A DNA stretch of 64,000 bases from assembly GCA_902632125.1 (NCBI GenBank), contig CACPBQ010000005.1:1-64000 (forward strand), read 5' to 3'. Each line of letters begins with the position of its first letter. Position 1 is the stretch's first letter. The stretch is from Paracoccaceae bacterium. GTDB taxonomy: Bacteria > Pseudomonadota > Alphaproteobacteria > Rhodobacterales > Rhodobacteraceae. Below are positions 40,383 through 50,335 of this stretch, piece after piece. A program made the translations under genes and the position numbers. The notes under the pieces are model-generated. The model saw nothing but the letters and a program-made list of their open reading frames with translations. It was not told the DNA's origin and did not search any database.

Positions 40383-41117
40383 TCATAAAACTTCGAGAAT
40401 TTCTGTCATATTTGTATCTTCGACCCTTTTGTTCAACACTACTTCGCCCCGGGCCATAGCTACCATTCTATCACAGCATTCAAAAACATGATGAATATTA
40501 TGACTAATAAATATACCAGGAATTCCAATTGTCTTTAGCGATTTTATGAAGCCCAGTACCTTTTGTGTTTCCTTAACAGCTAAATGATTTGTAGGCTCAT
40601 CAAGTATCATAACCTTCGACTTAAAATGCATGGCGCGGGCTATTGCTACTCCCTGACGTTGACCACCCGATAATTCTCCCACGAGGGCGTCAGGCGAGCG
40701 AAGATGAAGATCGACATCAGCAATCGCCTGAACACTTTCCACAGCCATTTTCTTGGTATCCAGAATACCAATGCCCCCGATAGAGTACTTCATCGGTTCC
40801 CTCCCAATGAACATATTTCTAGCAATCGACATAGTTGGGACCATAGAATTGTACTGATATATAGTCTCAATTCCTGCCTCCATAGCATCAGCCGGCCCCT
40901 TGAAAGAAACCTTGTTACCCTCAAAAAAAATCTCGCCTTCAGTTGGCGACTGCATGCCAGAGAGTAAATTTATTAGTGTTGATTTTCCAGCACCGTTATC
41001 ACCAACAAGACCAACAGTTTCATTGCGTCGGAAATCTAAAGTCACGTCTTTCAAGGCATGCACACCTGAATACCACTTGTGCAGGTTTTTAACCTGAATT
41101 ATTGGGTCACTATTCAT
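40383..41117 (-). CDS. Sugar ABC transporter ATP-binding protein (single-domain ribose type)
   Basis: GLVGDNGAGKSTLINLLSG, ELSGGQRQGVAIARAMHFKSKVMILDEPTNHLAVKE. Confidence 0.95.
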   Translation of the reverse strand: MNSDPIIQVKNLHKWYSGVHALKDVTLDFRRNETVGLVGDNGAGKSTLINLLSGMQSPTEGEIFFEGNKVSFKGPADAMEAGIETIYQYNSMVPTMSIARNMFIGREPMKYSIGGIGILDTKKMAVESVQAIADVDLHLRSPDALVGELSGGQRQGVAIARAMHFKSKVMILDEPTNHLAVKETQKVLGFIKSLKTIGIPGIFISHNIHHVFECCDRMVAMARGEVVLNKRVEDTNMTEILEVL

Positions 41118-42142
41118 TTTCCTGTCTCAACCTTAATTGATTTAGCCTTCTTTCGAAGCCAGGCATTTAAGATAACAGCAAAAACAGTCAGTGCACCTAG
41201 AGCCATTTTAAACCAGTTTGCATCGACCTGGCTAAGAACCAACCCGTTATCAATCACTCGTATTAAGGTTGCGCCAATTATACCGCCAAGGATGGTACCT
41301 ATACCACCGGTCAAGGCGGTTCCACCTATCACCGCAGCAGCGACGGCTTGAAGTTCAAGTCCCTCACCTATCGAAGGTAAAGGTGCACCAAGTCTCATAA
41401 CTTGCAGTGTTCCAGCAAAACCAGCCAAAAGCGAGCAAATCATAAAACAGGCAATTTTTACTCTCTTGGTTGGTATGCCCATGGATTTAGCAGCAGGCAA
41501 AAAGCCTCCTGTCGCGCGTACCCAATTTCCAAAATTTGTGCGAGATAATAACAGTGTCATGCCGACAGCAATGACTACAAACCAAATAAAAGATACCCTA
41601 AACATATCGCCGGGGCCAACGTAAGTCACAAAGAGCCATTTCGGAATGACATTTAATGGCAATAATGGAGGGAAACCTCCAGAGATCACCACGGTCAGTG
41701 AGCGGGCAACAAACAACATTCCTAAAGTGGTAATAAAGCTTGGGATCGCAAATTTCACTGTAAGCACCCCATTTACAAAACCCACTGCCATCGCAACAAA
41801 TAAACCAACCGAAATAGCCGGTAAGAATGGCCACCCTGCTTCTAGCAGGACAGCCATTGACATTGGCGTTAGTGCAAAGACTGATCCAACGGACAAATCA
41901 AACTCACCACATATCATCAATAGAGTTACACCCATGGCAACCAGAGCAACTTCAGGTAATAGGCCAAGGATACCTTGCAAATTTACACCATTGAGAAAAA
42001 CACCGCCAGAACGAGCTTGGAAAACAATGGTCAGGATAGCCAAAAATACTAACCCTGCCAATTCAGGTTTCTCTAAATATATTTTAAAGAAGCGTTTCAT
42101 TGAAATAGTGTCATTCGAAGGGACATTTGAAGGCCGCCGCAT
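41114..42142 (-). CDS. Sugar ABC transporter permease (ribose type)
   Basis: ICGEFDLSVGSVFALTPM, LQAVAAAVIGGTALTGGIGTILGGIIGATLI. Confidence 0.95.
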   Translation of the reverse strand: MRRPSNVPSNDTISMKRFFKIYLEKPELAGLVFLAILTIVFQARSGGVFLNGVNLQGILGLLPEVALVAMGVTLLMICGEFDLSVGSVFALTPMSMAVLLEAGWPFLPAISVGLFVAMAVGFVNGVLTVKFAIPSFITTLGMLFVARSLTVVISGGFPPLLPLNVIPKWLFVTYVGPGDMFRVSFIWFVVIAVGMTLLLSRTNFGNWVRATGGFLPAAKSMGIPTKRVKIACFMICSLLAGFAGTLQVMRLGAPLPSIGEGLELQAVAAAVIGGTALTGGIGTILGGIIGATLIRVIDNGLVLSQVDANWFKMALGALTVFAVILNAWLRKKAKSIKVETGK

Positions 42143-42174
42143 GATAAAATATCAGCGGCGGCTCCAGTCAATAT

Positions 42175-43155
42175 TTAACGAAGTCCTTGCTTGGCCAGTT
42201 CCGACAGTGCGGGAACGTCTTCCACAAGAACAATACCTTGACCAGTATCAACGTCAGCTGGCGATAAGTTGATCGTATGGGCAAGATAAGCTTGCATTAC
42301 CGGAATGAAACCTTGCATATACGGCTGTTGGTCCACCTGAACCTGAATATAGCCTGCTTCCATCTGCTGGAGCACTTCTGCTACTATATCGAAGCCACCC
42401 ATGAGCACTTTGCCTGGTGCGACACCGCGGTCAGCCAATACTTGTGCAACGTAAGCATGCCAAAGGCCGGTATCGAAATAGGCTGTCGTATCTGGGTTTG
42501 CATTTATATAGGCTCCAACACGCTCAGCCACTACAGCCCCGTCAGTACCAGTATCCAAACGTACAATTTCAACATTACGGCCCGGGTTAGCGGCTTTGAA
42601 CTCTTCCAAGTATTGCATTACACCCGCTCCGCGCTGCTCTGACCAGTTTTGGCCTGGCGCTGAGATCCCAACAACAGCCTTGATCGGACCATCTTTTGGA
42701 AAGAACTCAGCCATTTTCTTACCCAAAGAATATCCAGCAGGTATAAAACCTTGGCCAACAAATGAAGCGCGAGCATTTCCATCAGCGCCTTCTGTGTCAT
42801 CAACATTAACTGCCATTGTTATCACACCATTATCCACGGCGCGCTGAATTATTTCATCGAAAGCATTATTATCTACAATCGATGTGAGCAAGGCATCTGG
42901 GTTGCCCGCAAGTGCAGCCATCATATTGGCAGCTTGTTGGTCAATTGCACCCTCAGTTTGAGTAAAAATCATCTGACAATTTGCCTCGATCTTACTGCAA
43001 GCATCATCAAAGCCCTTTTTAACAGCTTGCCAAAACGGGTTCGATGCCGATGAATGGTGCGTAAAAACTATATTCATTGGACTATGACCATCCGCAGAAA
43101 CTGCACCAGCCACTAATGTGGACATAAGTGCAAGTGTACTTAGTAATTTTTTCAC
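42175..43155 (-). CDS. Sugar ABC transporter substrate-binding protein
   Basis: Signal peptide; periplasmic-binding fold, NIVFTHHSSASNPFWQAVKKGFDDACSKIEANCQMIF; QVQVDQQPYMQGFIPVM. Confidence 0.93.
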   Translation of the reverse strand: MKKLLSTLALMSTLVAGAVSADGHSPMNIVFTHHSSASNPFWQAVKKGFDDACSKIEANCQMIFTQTEGAIDQQAANMMAALAGNPDALLTSIVDNNAFDEIIQRAVDNGVITMAVNVDDTEGADGNARASFVGQGFIPAGYSLGKKMAEFFPKDGPIKAVVGISAPGQNWSEQRGAGVMQYLEEFKAANPGRNVEIVRLDTGTDGAVVAERVGAYINANPDTTAYFDTGLWHAYVAQVLADRGVAPGKVLMGGFDIVAEVLQQMEAGYIQVQVDQQPYMQGFIPVMQAYLAHTINLSPADVDTGQGIVLVEDVPALSELAKQGLR

Positions 43156-43180
43156 TTATTTTCTCCCTTTATAAGTTGCG

Positions 43181-44383
43181 TCAAATATCCGACGCAGTTG
43201 TCTCCTGGCTGAGGACTTTGAAAGCCTTACCTAGCTCGGGGTTAAGTTCCATTCCAAGCCCATTTCCGGGCGGAACGGTAATCATTCCATTTGTAACAGT
43301 TGGCAAAGCCGTTACCAAGTCACGATACCATGTTTTGTAAAATGCTCGAACACTTTCTTGCACTAGTGCGTTTGGTGCATTCAGAGATAGGTGTGTCGAT
43401 GCAGCTAAAACTACAGGACCGGTGCAATCGTGTGGTGCAATCGGCAAGTGCCAAGCTTCCGCCATTGCGGCGATCTTACGGGCTTCTGAAAGGCCACCAC
43501 ACCAAGAAATGTCAAGCATTACGACGCCCGCCGCGCCTGTTTCCAACAGATCACGAAAAGCCCAGCGAGTACCAAGCGTTTCTGAAGCTGAAATAGGCGC
43601 ATGGCTTACTTCCGCATAACGTTTAAGACTAGCAAGACTATCCATCTTAATAGGGTCTTCATGCCAAAAAGTCTTAAATGATTGAAGTTCTCGTGCAATT
43701 TGCATTGCTGGTAATAACTGCCACATTGAGTGAAACTCTACCATAATGTCCATTTTATTACCCAAAGCGTCACGTATTTTACGGAAAGGTATTAATGCAG
43801 CATCAAGGTCGGGGCCTGAAATATATTGGCCGCGCGTTTTCTCAGCGGCCATGTCAAAAGGCCAGATTTTCATTCCTGTAATACCCTCTTCGTAAAGAGA
43901 GAGTGCTAATTCATCCGCTTTATGCAAAAAACCATTCAGATCATCATAATCAGTTCCTGCAGCCAGCCCAAAGTTGTCGGACTGTTGACCTGTCGATTTT
44001 TTAATGTACTCAGTACCCGCACAAGTGTTGTAGGTGCGGATTTCTTTTCTTGAAAAACCACCTAAAAGTTGCGCGATTGGCTGCTCGGTTGCTTTACCAA
44101 AAATGTCCCACAGTGCAATATCAAAAGCCGAATTACCTCTTACTTCTACCCCGGATGATCGAAAGCCTAAGTAACCTGTTAGTTCACTGGCCAACAGGTC
44201 GATTTGTAAGGGGTCACGACCGATAACCCGAGGTGCAACAAATTCATGAACGTAGGTTTCCACTGTTTCAGCACTGAAAAAAGTCTCGCCTAATCCTATT
44301 AAGCCTTCATCAGTGTAAACCCGAAGCCATAATATGTTGGGGCGCTCTTCAATACGAATAGTTTCTAGTTTTACTATTTTCAT
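43181..44383 (-). CDS. Enolase-superfamily sugar-acid dehydratase (mandelate racemase-like)
   Basis: GITGMKIWPFD, VEFHSMW, FWHEDPI, ISASETLGTR, PIAPHDCTGPV. Confidence 0.92.
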   Translation of the reverse strand: MKIVKLETIRIEERPNILWLRVYTDEGLIGLGETFFSAETVETYVHEFVAPRVIGRDPLQIDLLASELTGYLGFRSSGVEVRGNSAFDIALWDIFGKATEQPIAQLLGGFSRKEIRTYNTCAGTEYIKKSTGQQSDNFGLAAGTDYDDLNGFLHKADELALSLYEEGITGMKIWPFDMAAEKTRGQYISGPDLDAALIPFRKIRDALGNKMDIMVEFHSMWQLLPAMQIARELQSFKTFWHEDPIKMDSLASLKRYAEVSHAPISASETLGTRWAFRDLLETGAAGVVMLDISWCGGLSEARKIAAMAEAWHLPIAPHDCTGPVVLAASTHLSLNAPNALVQESVRAFYKTWYRDLVTALPTVTNGMITVPPGNGLGMELNPELGKAFKVLSQETTASDI

Positions 44384-44502
44384 TTTTTGCTTACTTTATA
44401 AAGACTCGGGCTTTGATTAGCTAAATTAGAATACAAATTAACATTGATTTGATCAAGAATGAGCTATAGCCATTTCATTATTAATCGATAAGAGAATTGA
44501 AA

Positions 44503-45396
44503 ATGAGCCCAAGCGCCATAATTCGTTTACCCGTCAAGAATATAGTTGGGGAAAGTTTAATATGGGACTTTCGATATAACCGGTTCGTATGGGTCGATAT
44601 CATTGGTAAATTTATCCACGCTTTTGACCCACAAAATGGAAAACATGATAGTTGGGCAACCCCCGATTTCGTGACCTCAATAGGACTTTCAGCAGACGGC
44701 GGTTACGTTGTTGGCCTCTGCCACGAAATTACCCTTTGGCGACCTAACCAAGAATTTGTTTCGCTGGCTATTCCAGAAGCAGATATACCCAACAACAGGC
44801 TCAACGAAGGTGTGGTCGGCCCGGATGGCGCTTTCTGGGTTGGAACCATGCAAAATAATATCAAATCCAATGGAGATCCTAAAGAAATAACAGCATCTAC
44901 CGGAGCTATTTATAGAGTGACGGCCGACGGCACCGTTACGCGCATCTCTGAGCAAACATTTGGCATCACCAATACGCTTGTCTGGTCAGGCAACCGCCTG
45001 ATAACAGCTGACACTATCGAGAATAAGATCTATTCATTTGGTATAGACAGTTCAACAGGGATGCTTGAAGACCGTCAGACAATTCTCGAAGGATTTGATC
45101 GCGGGCTACCTGACGGCTCTACTGCAGATATTGATGGAGCATTCTGGAACTGCCGAGTAGTTGGTGGAGCTTGCCTTTTGCGTCTTTCTGCTCAAGGTGA
45201 GATTCTTAACACTGTTAATTTACCCGTCACTTGGCCTACCAGCTGTGCTTTTGGTGGCACCGATTTGGATCAACTATTTGTGACATCAGCCCGATTTACA
45301 ATGGCAAAAGACCATCTAGACGCTAATCCACAAGAAGGATCCTTGGTGCAAGTTGATGTTGGAGTGAAAGGCACTCAGGAAAACGTTTTTGGGTAA
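44503..45396 (+). CDS. SMP-30/gluconolactonase family lactonase
   Basis: GESLIWDFRYNRFVWVDI, LNEGVVGPDGAFWVGTM, GITNTLVWSGNRL, DIDGAFWNCRVVGG. Confidence 0.9.
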   Translation: MSPSAIIRLPVKNIVGESLIWDFRYNRFVWVDIIGKFIHAFDPQNGKHDSWATPDFVTSIGLSADGGYVVGLCHEITLWRPNQEFVSLAIPEADIPNNRLNEGVVGPDGAFWVGTMQNNIKSNGDPKEITASTGAIYRVTADGTVTRISEQTFGITNTLVWSGNRLITADTIENKIYSFGIDSSTGMLEDRQTILEGFDRGLPDGSTADIDGAFWNCRVVGGACLLRLSAQGEILNTVNLPVTWPTSCAFGGTDLDQLFVTSARFTMAKDHLDANPQEGSLVQVDVGVKGTQENVFG

Positions 45397-45598
45397 TCAA
45401 AGTTCTTGGAATAGATTTCAATATTTTGAATAGTTGACAGTTCTTTAATTCGTAAAAAACTAAGACAATCTACTTTGAGTAGGAAGAGCCGTTTTCGGGG
45501 CCACGTTTTAGATGGATCGCGCAGTTGGGGTAAAACCCATTTCACATCTGAGATTAGTGTGAAGATAAGGCTTTTTTATATTAAAATACTTGGATCAA

Positions 45599-45988
45599 TT
45601 AAAAGGCCTTACAACCCTTCACTTGGGTTGTTTGCGATATTGGATTTTTCCAATTCTTTTCATCATCGGCAATAGAGTTATAGGTTAATGAAATTGGGAA
45701 ATCGTTTTCCATATCTAGCGTAATAATAGTGTAAATATGATCATTTTTTTCAATTCCGTCTTTTCTACTTATACAAACTGGCCGTTCTGTGTAGTTGAAG
45801 GGTAATGAAGTACAAAAAAATTCTTCTACTTCTCCTGTTGGAAAAATCTCTACCAATTTATTTTCGTATTTAATCATCTGTGCGTAAGATTGACCTTCAT
45901 CAAAAAGAGAACATTCGTACACAGCATTAGCATTAGCTAAGGAGCTTAACCCTAATGTTATTGATAATGTTAGTAACAGTTTTTTCAT
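45599..45988 (-). CDS. Hypothetical secreted protein
   Basis: Signal peptide MKKLLLTLSITLGLSSLANANA. Confidence 0.6.
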   Translation of the reverse strand: MKKLLLTLSITLGLSSLANANAVYECSLFDEGQSYAQMIKYENKLVEIFPTGEVEEFFCTSLPFNYTERPVCISRKDGIEKNDHIYTIITLDMENDFPISLTYNSIADDEKNWKNPISQTTQVKGCKAF

Positions 45989-46017
45989 TCTTAATTTTTC
46001 CTTTAGGCTTCCCTTGA

Positions 46018-46566
46018 TTATTGGGATTTATTTAGCGTTAAAACATCTTTGATTATTATAGCGTCATGAACTAATGGATAATAACCATCAGCACCAAATT
46101 GACGCCGATTGAAACTTGATCGAATAGAAAAGCGAATTTTCTCACTCGCCGAGCTGTAATTCTCCAAAACGGTCACTATTAAGTTTACTGGCTTTGATAC
46201 ATTCCTAATTTCTAGAAATCCTACAACATTAAATTTTTCATCTTTAAATTCCACAGTTTCGCTTTCAAACACTACGTTGGGAAATCTATAAGCGTCTAGA
46301 ACATGTTTCATTGCTTTAGTCGCCAATGGAAAACCTGCATTACTTTGCATCAAATCAAAATTTACAGAAAACACCGATTTGACGGGATCTCGGAAATTGA
46401 TATCAAACTTACTTTTAATAACTTTAAATTCGCCCTCAAATGGTAAACCAGCAACATAATATTTAAACTTAACATCAGTATCTTGGGGAAGTTGGTAGTC
46501 TTCCGACAAAGTGGGCCCGCTTAAAACGCAAAGGATGAAAAGAAAATTTAAAGCAAACCGCGCCAT
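46018..46566 (-). CDS. YceI-like periplasmic lipocalin-type protein
   Basis: Signal peptide; VGFLEIRNVSKPVNLIVTV, FNRRQFGADGY, VHDAIIIKDVLTL. Confidence 0.78.
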   Translation of the reverse strand: MARFALNFLFILCVLSGPTLSEDYQLPQDTDVKFKYYVAGLPFEGEFKVIKSKFDINFRDPVKSVFSVNFDLMQSNAGFPLATKAMKHVLDAYRFPNVVFESETVEFKDEKFNVVGFLEIRNVSKPVNLIVTVLENYSSASEKIRFSIRSSFNRRQFGADGYYPLVHDAIIIKDVLTLNKSQ

Positions 46567-46721
46567 TACTTATTCTTTGCTTTCCCTTTGTTTCTTGAAT
46601 TTCTACTGAATGATCTGCTTACTGGCTTTGGTATAAAATTCTTGGCCGGCCTATGACGTTTCTTTTTTATCAAAATGGCAATAAAAATTACCAGTACCAA
46701 AAAAATCAATAGTTGAAACAT
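46566..46721 (-). CDS. Small 51-aa TM protein with basic tail, overlapping the YceI-like start
   Basis: MFQLLIFLVLVIFIAILIKKKRHRPAKNFIPKPVSRSFSRNSRNKGKAKNK*; TAATG stop/start overlap with the downstream gene; not in track. Confidence 0.5.
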   Translation of the reverse strand: MFQLLIFLVLVIFIAILIKKKRHRPAKNFIPKPVSRSFSRNSRNKGKAKNK

Positions 46722-46964
46722 CTCTCATAAACCAGAATGCGAGCACTAAATATCCTTTTTATATCAGCTTCTGGATGACATTAAATAGCTTATTAATCAA
46801 CGAAAATGCCAAAGCAGAATTTCAGCGTCCTTATCGCCTCGGGTGATCTTCTTTTACCTTTCGTAGCGTTATCTTTGACAAGTAAATATTTAAGTATTTG
46901 GATATTGGTGTTCAACCCAGCAGCAGAGCAAGGTGAGCAAATTTAAAAAGTACAGGAGACTGAT

Positions 46965-47348
46965 ATGTCAGATACTATGAACTCAGAAGCAGCACGTGAT
47001 CGTCGCCAAAGGTTTGGCGCGCAAAGAGGACGTGACCTTTACTGGGGTTTCACCCTAGGATTTGTCGTCAACGCTGCAACAATGTTTATGATTTCCATGG
47101 GTGGCGGTATACCTAAACTTGGAATAACCGCAGCAATTTTAGGTGCGTTTATTTTTGTTTGCGTAAACTCATTCGACTGCATGGACGACTTTAAGGCAAA
47201 TGCTGATGACATGGGCGACGAAGAACGCGCAACCAATCTTGGTAAAAAATTCCTAGACGCACCTTGGATGATGTTTAAAACCTTAATAGTTGTAATATTT
47301 GGTGCCATCACTGTGTGTCAGCTGCAAGATATGTGGGACATTTTTTAA
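46965..47348 (+). CDS. Hypothetical protein with 2-3 TM segments
   Basis: 127 aa; hydrophobic segments; SD AGGAG upstream. Confidence 0.65.
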   Translation: MSDTMNSEAARDRRQRFGAQRGRDLYWGFTLGFVVNAATMFMISMGGGIPKLGITAAILGAFIFVCVNSFDCMDDFKANADDMGDEERATNLGKKFLDAPWMMFKTLIVVIFGAITVCQLQDMWDIF

Positions 47349-47658
47349 TTAATGGCGTGGTTGGGCAATCAGCTCAACCACTTCAGCCCTTGACTGGAGG
47401 GTAGTTCAAGATACTGAAGTTTATACTTAATAACTCGTAGCTTAAACTAATGAAATGCCGAAGAGTTGACTTTAAAGCCTAATTTTTTTGGCACTCTGAT
47501 TTATTTTCGGAGATTTTCAAAAATTTTCCTAAATTTTTTTATAGAATTTTTAATACGTTAGCTCTAAGATACATGCATGGCGGCAATGCAAAATTGTATC
47601 TACCGAATAAGGTTTTTACATTTTAAATACACAGCATCAGTTGTTAAGGAGTAAACCA

Positions 47659-47757
47659 ATGAGAAAACTATGGAACGTTTTTACTAATTGGATAATGAAA
47701 TCAAGCGAAGCTTCTTCAAAGTGCTACTACAATGAGAAAAGGGCTTACTACATTTAA
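47659..47757 (+). CDS. Putative 32-aa small protein
   Basis: SD AAGGAG then MRKLWNVFTNWIMKSSEASSKCYYNEKRAYYI*. Confidence 0.35.
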   Translation: MRKLWNVFTNWIMKSSEASSKCYYNEKRAYYI

Positions 47758-48096
47758 GCTCTAGTTCTTGATTAGAAGTTCCCAAATGAGGGATTCTCGT
47801 TTATTTTCTTTCCTCATTATTTGTTTAGTAGAGCCAGCATCTGTTTTTTTCAAATAAAAGAGAGCTAGGCATCCCAAAGTCCTGAAACCTACTAGTTTTC
47901 ACCTTTGTCCTTCTACAGGCTAATATTTTTGGAGAAAAATTGCCTAGAGTTTGCCAACAAACTAGAGGCCTAGCGTAGTATCCGCTAAACCTGCGGTTTA
48001 ATAGTGCCCACAAACTGAAGATGCAAACAATATCTACATGAAGCTTTACACGTAAGGTGGTTTTGGAAAGGATAGCTAAAAAGAAGGAGACGAAAG

Positions 48097-48420
48097 ATGA
48101 GTAGGAAGGTGGTTCACGAACACAAAATACCCAAGCCTGTAACTGTAGTTCTATACGCGATAGCGCTAGCTTTGACATTAAATTTAGCTAACCCTTTTAT
48201 GGATGTAAGCCCTGCTGCTGCTGGATATCACAGTAATTTAGAGTCCAGTGTAACCATGATGAACTCCATTTTGCTTAGAATTGAGAACAGAATTGACGAT
48301 ATCGAGGACAAGATTGATGATATTGATGACAACATGGAAAGTGTGTGGAGTGCAATTTTGGATATTGGGTATACTTTAGACAGCGTAGAATCTTCTGTGG
48401 AGAGTTTAGACAGTTACTAG
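48097..48420 (+). CDS. Hypothetical membrane-anchored coiled-coil protein
   Basis: N-terminal TM/signal, then ILLRIENRIDDIEDKIDDIDDNMESVWSAILDIGYTLDSVESSVESLDSY. Confidence 0.6.
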   Translation: MSRKVVHEHKIPKPVTVVLYAIALALTLNLANPFMDVSPAAAGYHSNLESSVTMMNSILLRIENRIDDIEDKIDDIDDNMESVWSAILDIGYTLDSVESSVESLDSY

Positions 48421-48450
48421 TTCACAGGCTCACAGATGAGGAGTTTAACA

Positions 48451-48594
48451 ATGATTGAAATGCATATTAAATGGATGGAGTTTTGGAAATCTAAACTGGG
48501 TATCAGTGACTATGTCGTTGCATGGATTTCTTTCCTGAAAGGTTTAGTTATCGGTTTGCTACTCTATCACTTTGCAATAGTACCATATCTATAA
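48451..48594 (+). CDS. Small 47-aa membrane protein
   Basis: SD GAGGAG; MIEMHIKWMEFWKSKLGISDYVVAWISFLKGLVIGLLLYHFAIVPYL*. Confidence 0.5.
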   Translation: MIEMHIKWMEFWKSKLGISDYVVAWISFLKGLVIGLLLYHFAIVPYL

Positions 48595-48665
48595 TACAAA
48601 TAAATAATTCTTTTCTTTCACAGCTTACAACCTCCCTTGAGAACAGTATAAGTAAGTTTGTCAAA

Positions 48666-49511
48666 TTAGTCCTCTAGACCATCTAAATATTCTTCGGCAA
48701 CTCTTTTTCCTAGCTTGTAGTCCGCTTTTAAAATCTCAATATTTTTTGAATCTCGTTTTGATTTTAATTTTCTTGGAGGACATAGCTGCAAAATCTCACA
48801 ATCAGGAGGAGGATTATTTATAAAATCAAGTGCTCGATTATAAGTCTTATCATGTTCTAATAAAGCTTTTCTCAATTTAGGGTATTCTCGTGACAGTAAA
48901 GCACCAAGATAATTTTCGAACTTAAGCTTCCTTCTAAATTTTTTTTCATATGTTCTAATTATAATTATCTTTTTAGCTCCCATCTCATATGCTTTTTGAG
49001 CAGGTAACGGATCTGCAATGCCTCCATCAAATTTCCGGCGCCCATTTATTAAGCTTGGTGTTCTCACCAATAAGGGAAGTGTACCAGAGGCGATCATTTT
49101 TGGCATCCACTCGTCATCTCCAAACGAATAATATTCAGCGTTTGCTTCGATCGCGTCTGTTACAACAGCAATATATTCTTTTGCCGCTAAGTTATTTTTT
49201 ATTTTCTCCATACTTGGCTTAAACATTTTCTTGCCATCTTCGTACATCTGATGAAATTTTATTATGTCTTTACCAGTAAAAAGATTTTTATAACTCAGGT
49301 AATCACCTTTAGCAGCATAAAGCATTTTATCTAAATTATTGTCTGTTTCTCTGATTAGATACCAGCAAAGAACAGCAACGCCATTTGACACCCCAATGTA
49401 AATATCAAATGGGTCAAAATTCCTACTTATAAAAGTGTCAGTTATTCCAAAGGAAAAGACACCTCTTTGGCCTCCACCTTCTATGATCAGAGCAGTTTTT
49501 TTATTTTCCAT
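48666..49511 (-). CDS. Patatin-like phospholipase
   Basis: ALIIEGGGQRGVFSFGITD oxyanion motif, YIGVSNGVAV (GxSxG-like), DGGIADPLPAQKAYEMGAKKIIII. Confidence 0.9.
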   Translation of the reverse strand: MENKKTALIIEGGGQRGVFSFGITDTFISRNFDPFDIYIGVSNGVAVLCWYLIRETDNNLDKMLYAAKGDYLSYKNLFTGKDIIKFHQMYEDGKKMFKPSMEKIKNNLAAKEYIAVVTDAIEANAEYYSFGDDEWMPKMIASGTLPLLVRTPSLINGRRKFDGGIADPLPAQKAYEMGAKKIIIIRTYEKKFRRKLKFENYLGALLSREYPKLRKALLEHDKTYNRALDFINNPPPDCEILQLCPPRKLKSKRDSKNIEILKADYKLGKRVAEEYLDGLED

Positions 49512-49644
49512 GACATCAATTAATTAGAAAAGTTATATTAAAAATCAAATGTGTTCGATAGTAGTTTCAAAACGAACAGACCCGGATTTGATATTAATAC
49601 TTGGCCTTGATGAAGAATGTATAGAATAATAAAGGAAGAAAATA

Positions 49645-49761
49645 ATGGATATGGAAGAAGTATATCTTAGGCAGATAACTGAACATTTAAAGAAGCAAAA
49701 CGAACTACAAGAAACAACCAATAATTTATTACAACAGTTGCTCCAAAAGCTAAATAATTAA
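49645..49761 (+). CDS. Putative 38-aa helical small protein
   Basis: SD AAGGAAG; MDMEEVYLRQITEHLKKQNELQETTNNLLQQLLQKLNN*. Confidence 0.45.
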   Translation: MDMEEVYLRQITEHLKKQNELQETTNNLLQQLLQKLNN

Positions 49762-49776
49762 TATGGAAACTAACCT

Positions 49777-50106
49777 ATGATTTACGAAAAATTCATGCAT
49801 ACATGGAATAATCAAGATATTGCAGGATACTTTTCATGCTTGCATGAGGATTATCAGATGATTTTCCATTCTACTGGCAAAATTCTTCGTTTAGAAGATT
49901 TTGACATGGATCAGCTAGCTAGATGGATGATTTCAACTAAACGTGAAAGTGCAAGATGTATTTATGAAAATGATGATATTTTAGTTGAACACAGAATTAG
50001 CACCTATACGGAGGGCGAAAGAAGTGCGACTATGTTGGTACACCTTAAAAAAGATGGACTTCTTTGGCGAACTGAAACTGGTGTAACCCCACTGCCCGAA
50101 AAATAG
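49777..50106 (+). CDS. SnoaL/NTF2-like small protein
   Basis: YEKFMHTWNNQDIAGYFSCLHEDYQMIFHSTGKIL, C-terminal beta-rich. Confidence 0.55.
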   Translation: MIYEKFMHTWNNQDIAGYFSCLHEDYQMIFHSTGKILRLEDFDMDQLARWMISTKRESARCIYENDDILVEHRISTYTEGERSATMLVHLKKDGLLWRTETGVTPLPEK

Positions 50107-50335
50107 GAATAACCAAGTAAACAAATCCTACTGACCGGAGCGACTGTCTTTGACTTTACGAGTATCAGTATGGTTGCTCAATCTTTTGTAATATAAATAC
50201 AAAGTTACATCTAGAAAATTTTCTTAATAAACCAGACAAAATAATAAGATGGTAAAACTTATTTTAAAGAAACTTGGGGCCATCCAAATTATCACGTGCA
50301 AAATCTAAATTCGTGCTGCATTCTACAGAATTAAG

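Noticed and set aside
41646-42272. 208-aa plus-strand ORF
   Set aside because: Antisense to a clear ABC permease; low-complexity composition, no family signature.
45475-45675. 66-aa plus-strand ORF
   Set aside because: Overlaps the end of the better-supported minus-strand secreted ORF; no family signal.
47353-47379. Hairpin GTGGTTGGGC-AATCA-GCTCAACCAC
   Set aside because: Plausible transcript-end hairpin but imperfect and without a T tract; not listed as a terminator.
47825-48178. 117-aa minus-strand ORF
   Set aside because: Overlaps the 48097 coiled-coil ORF start and intergenic DNA; no coherent protein features.
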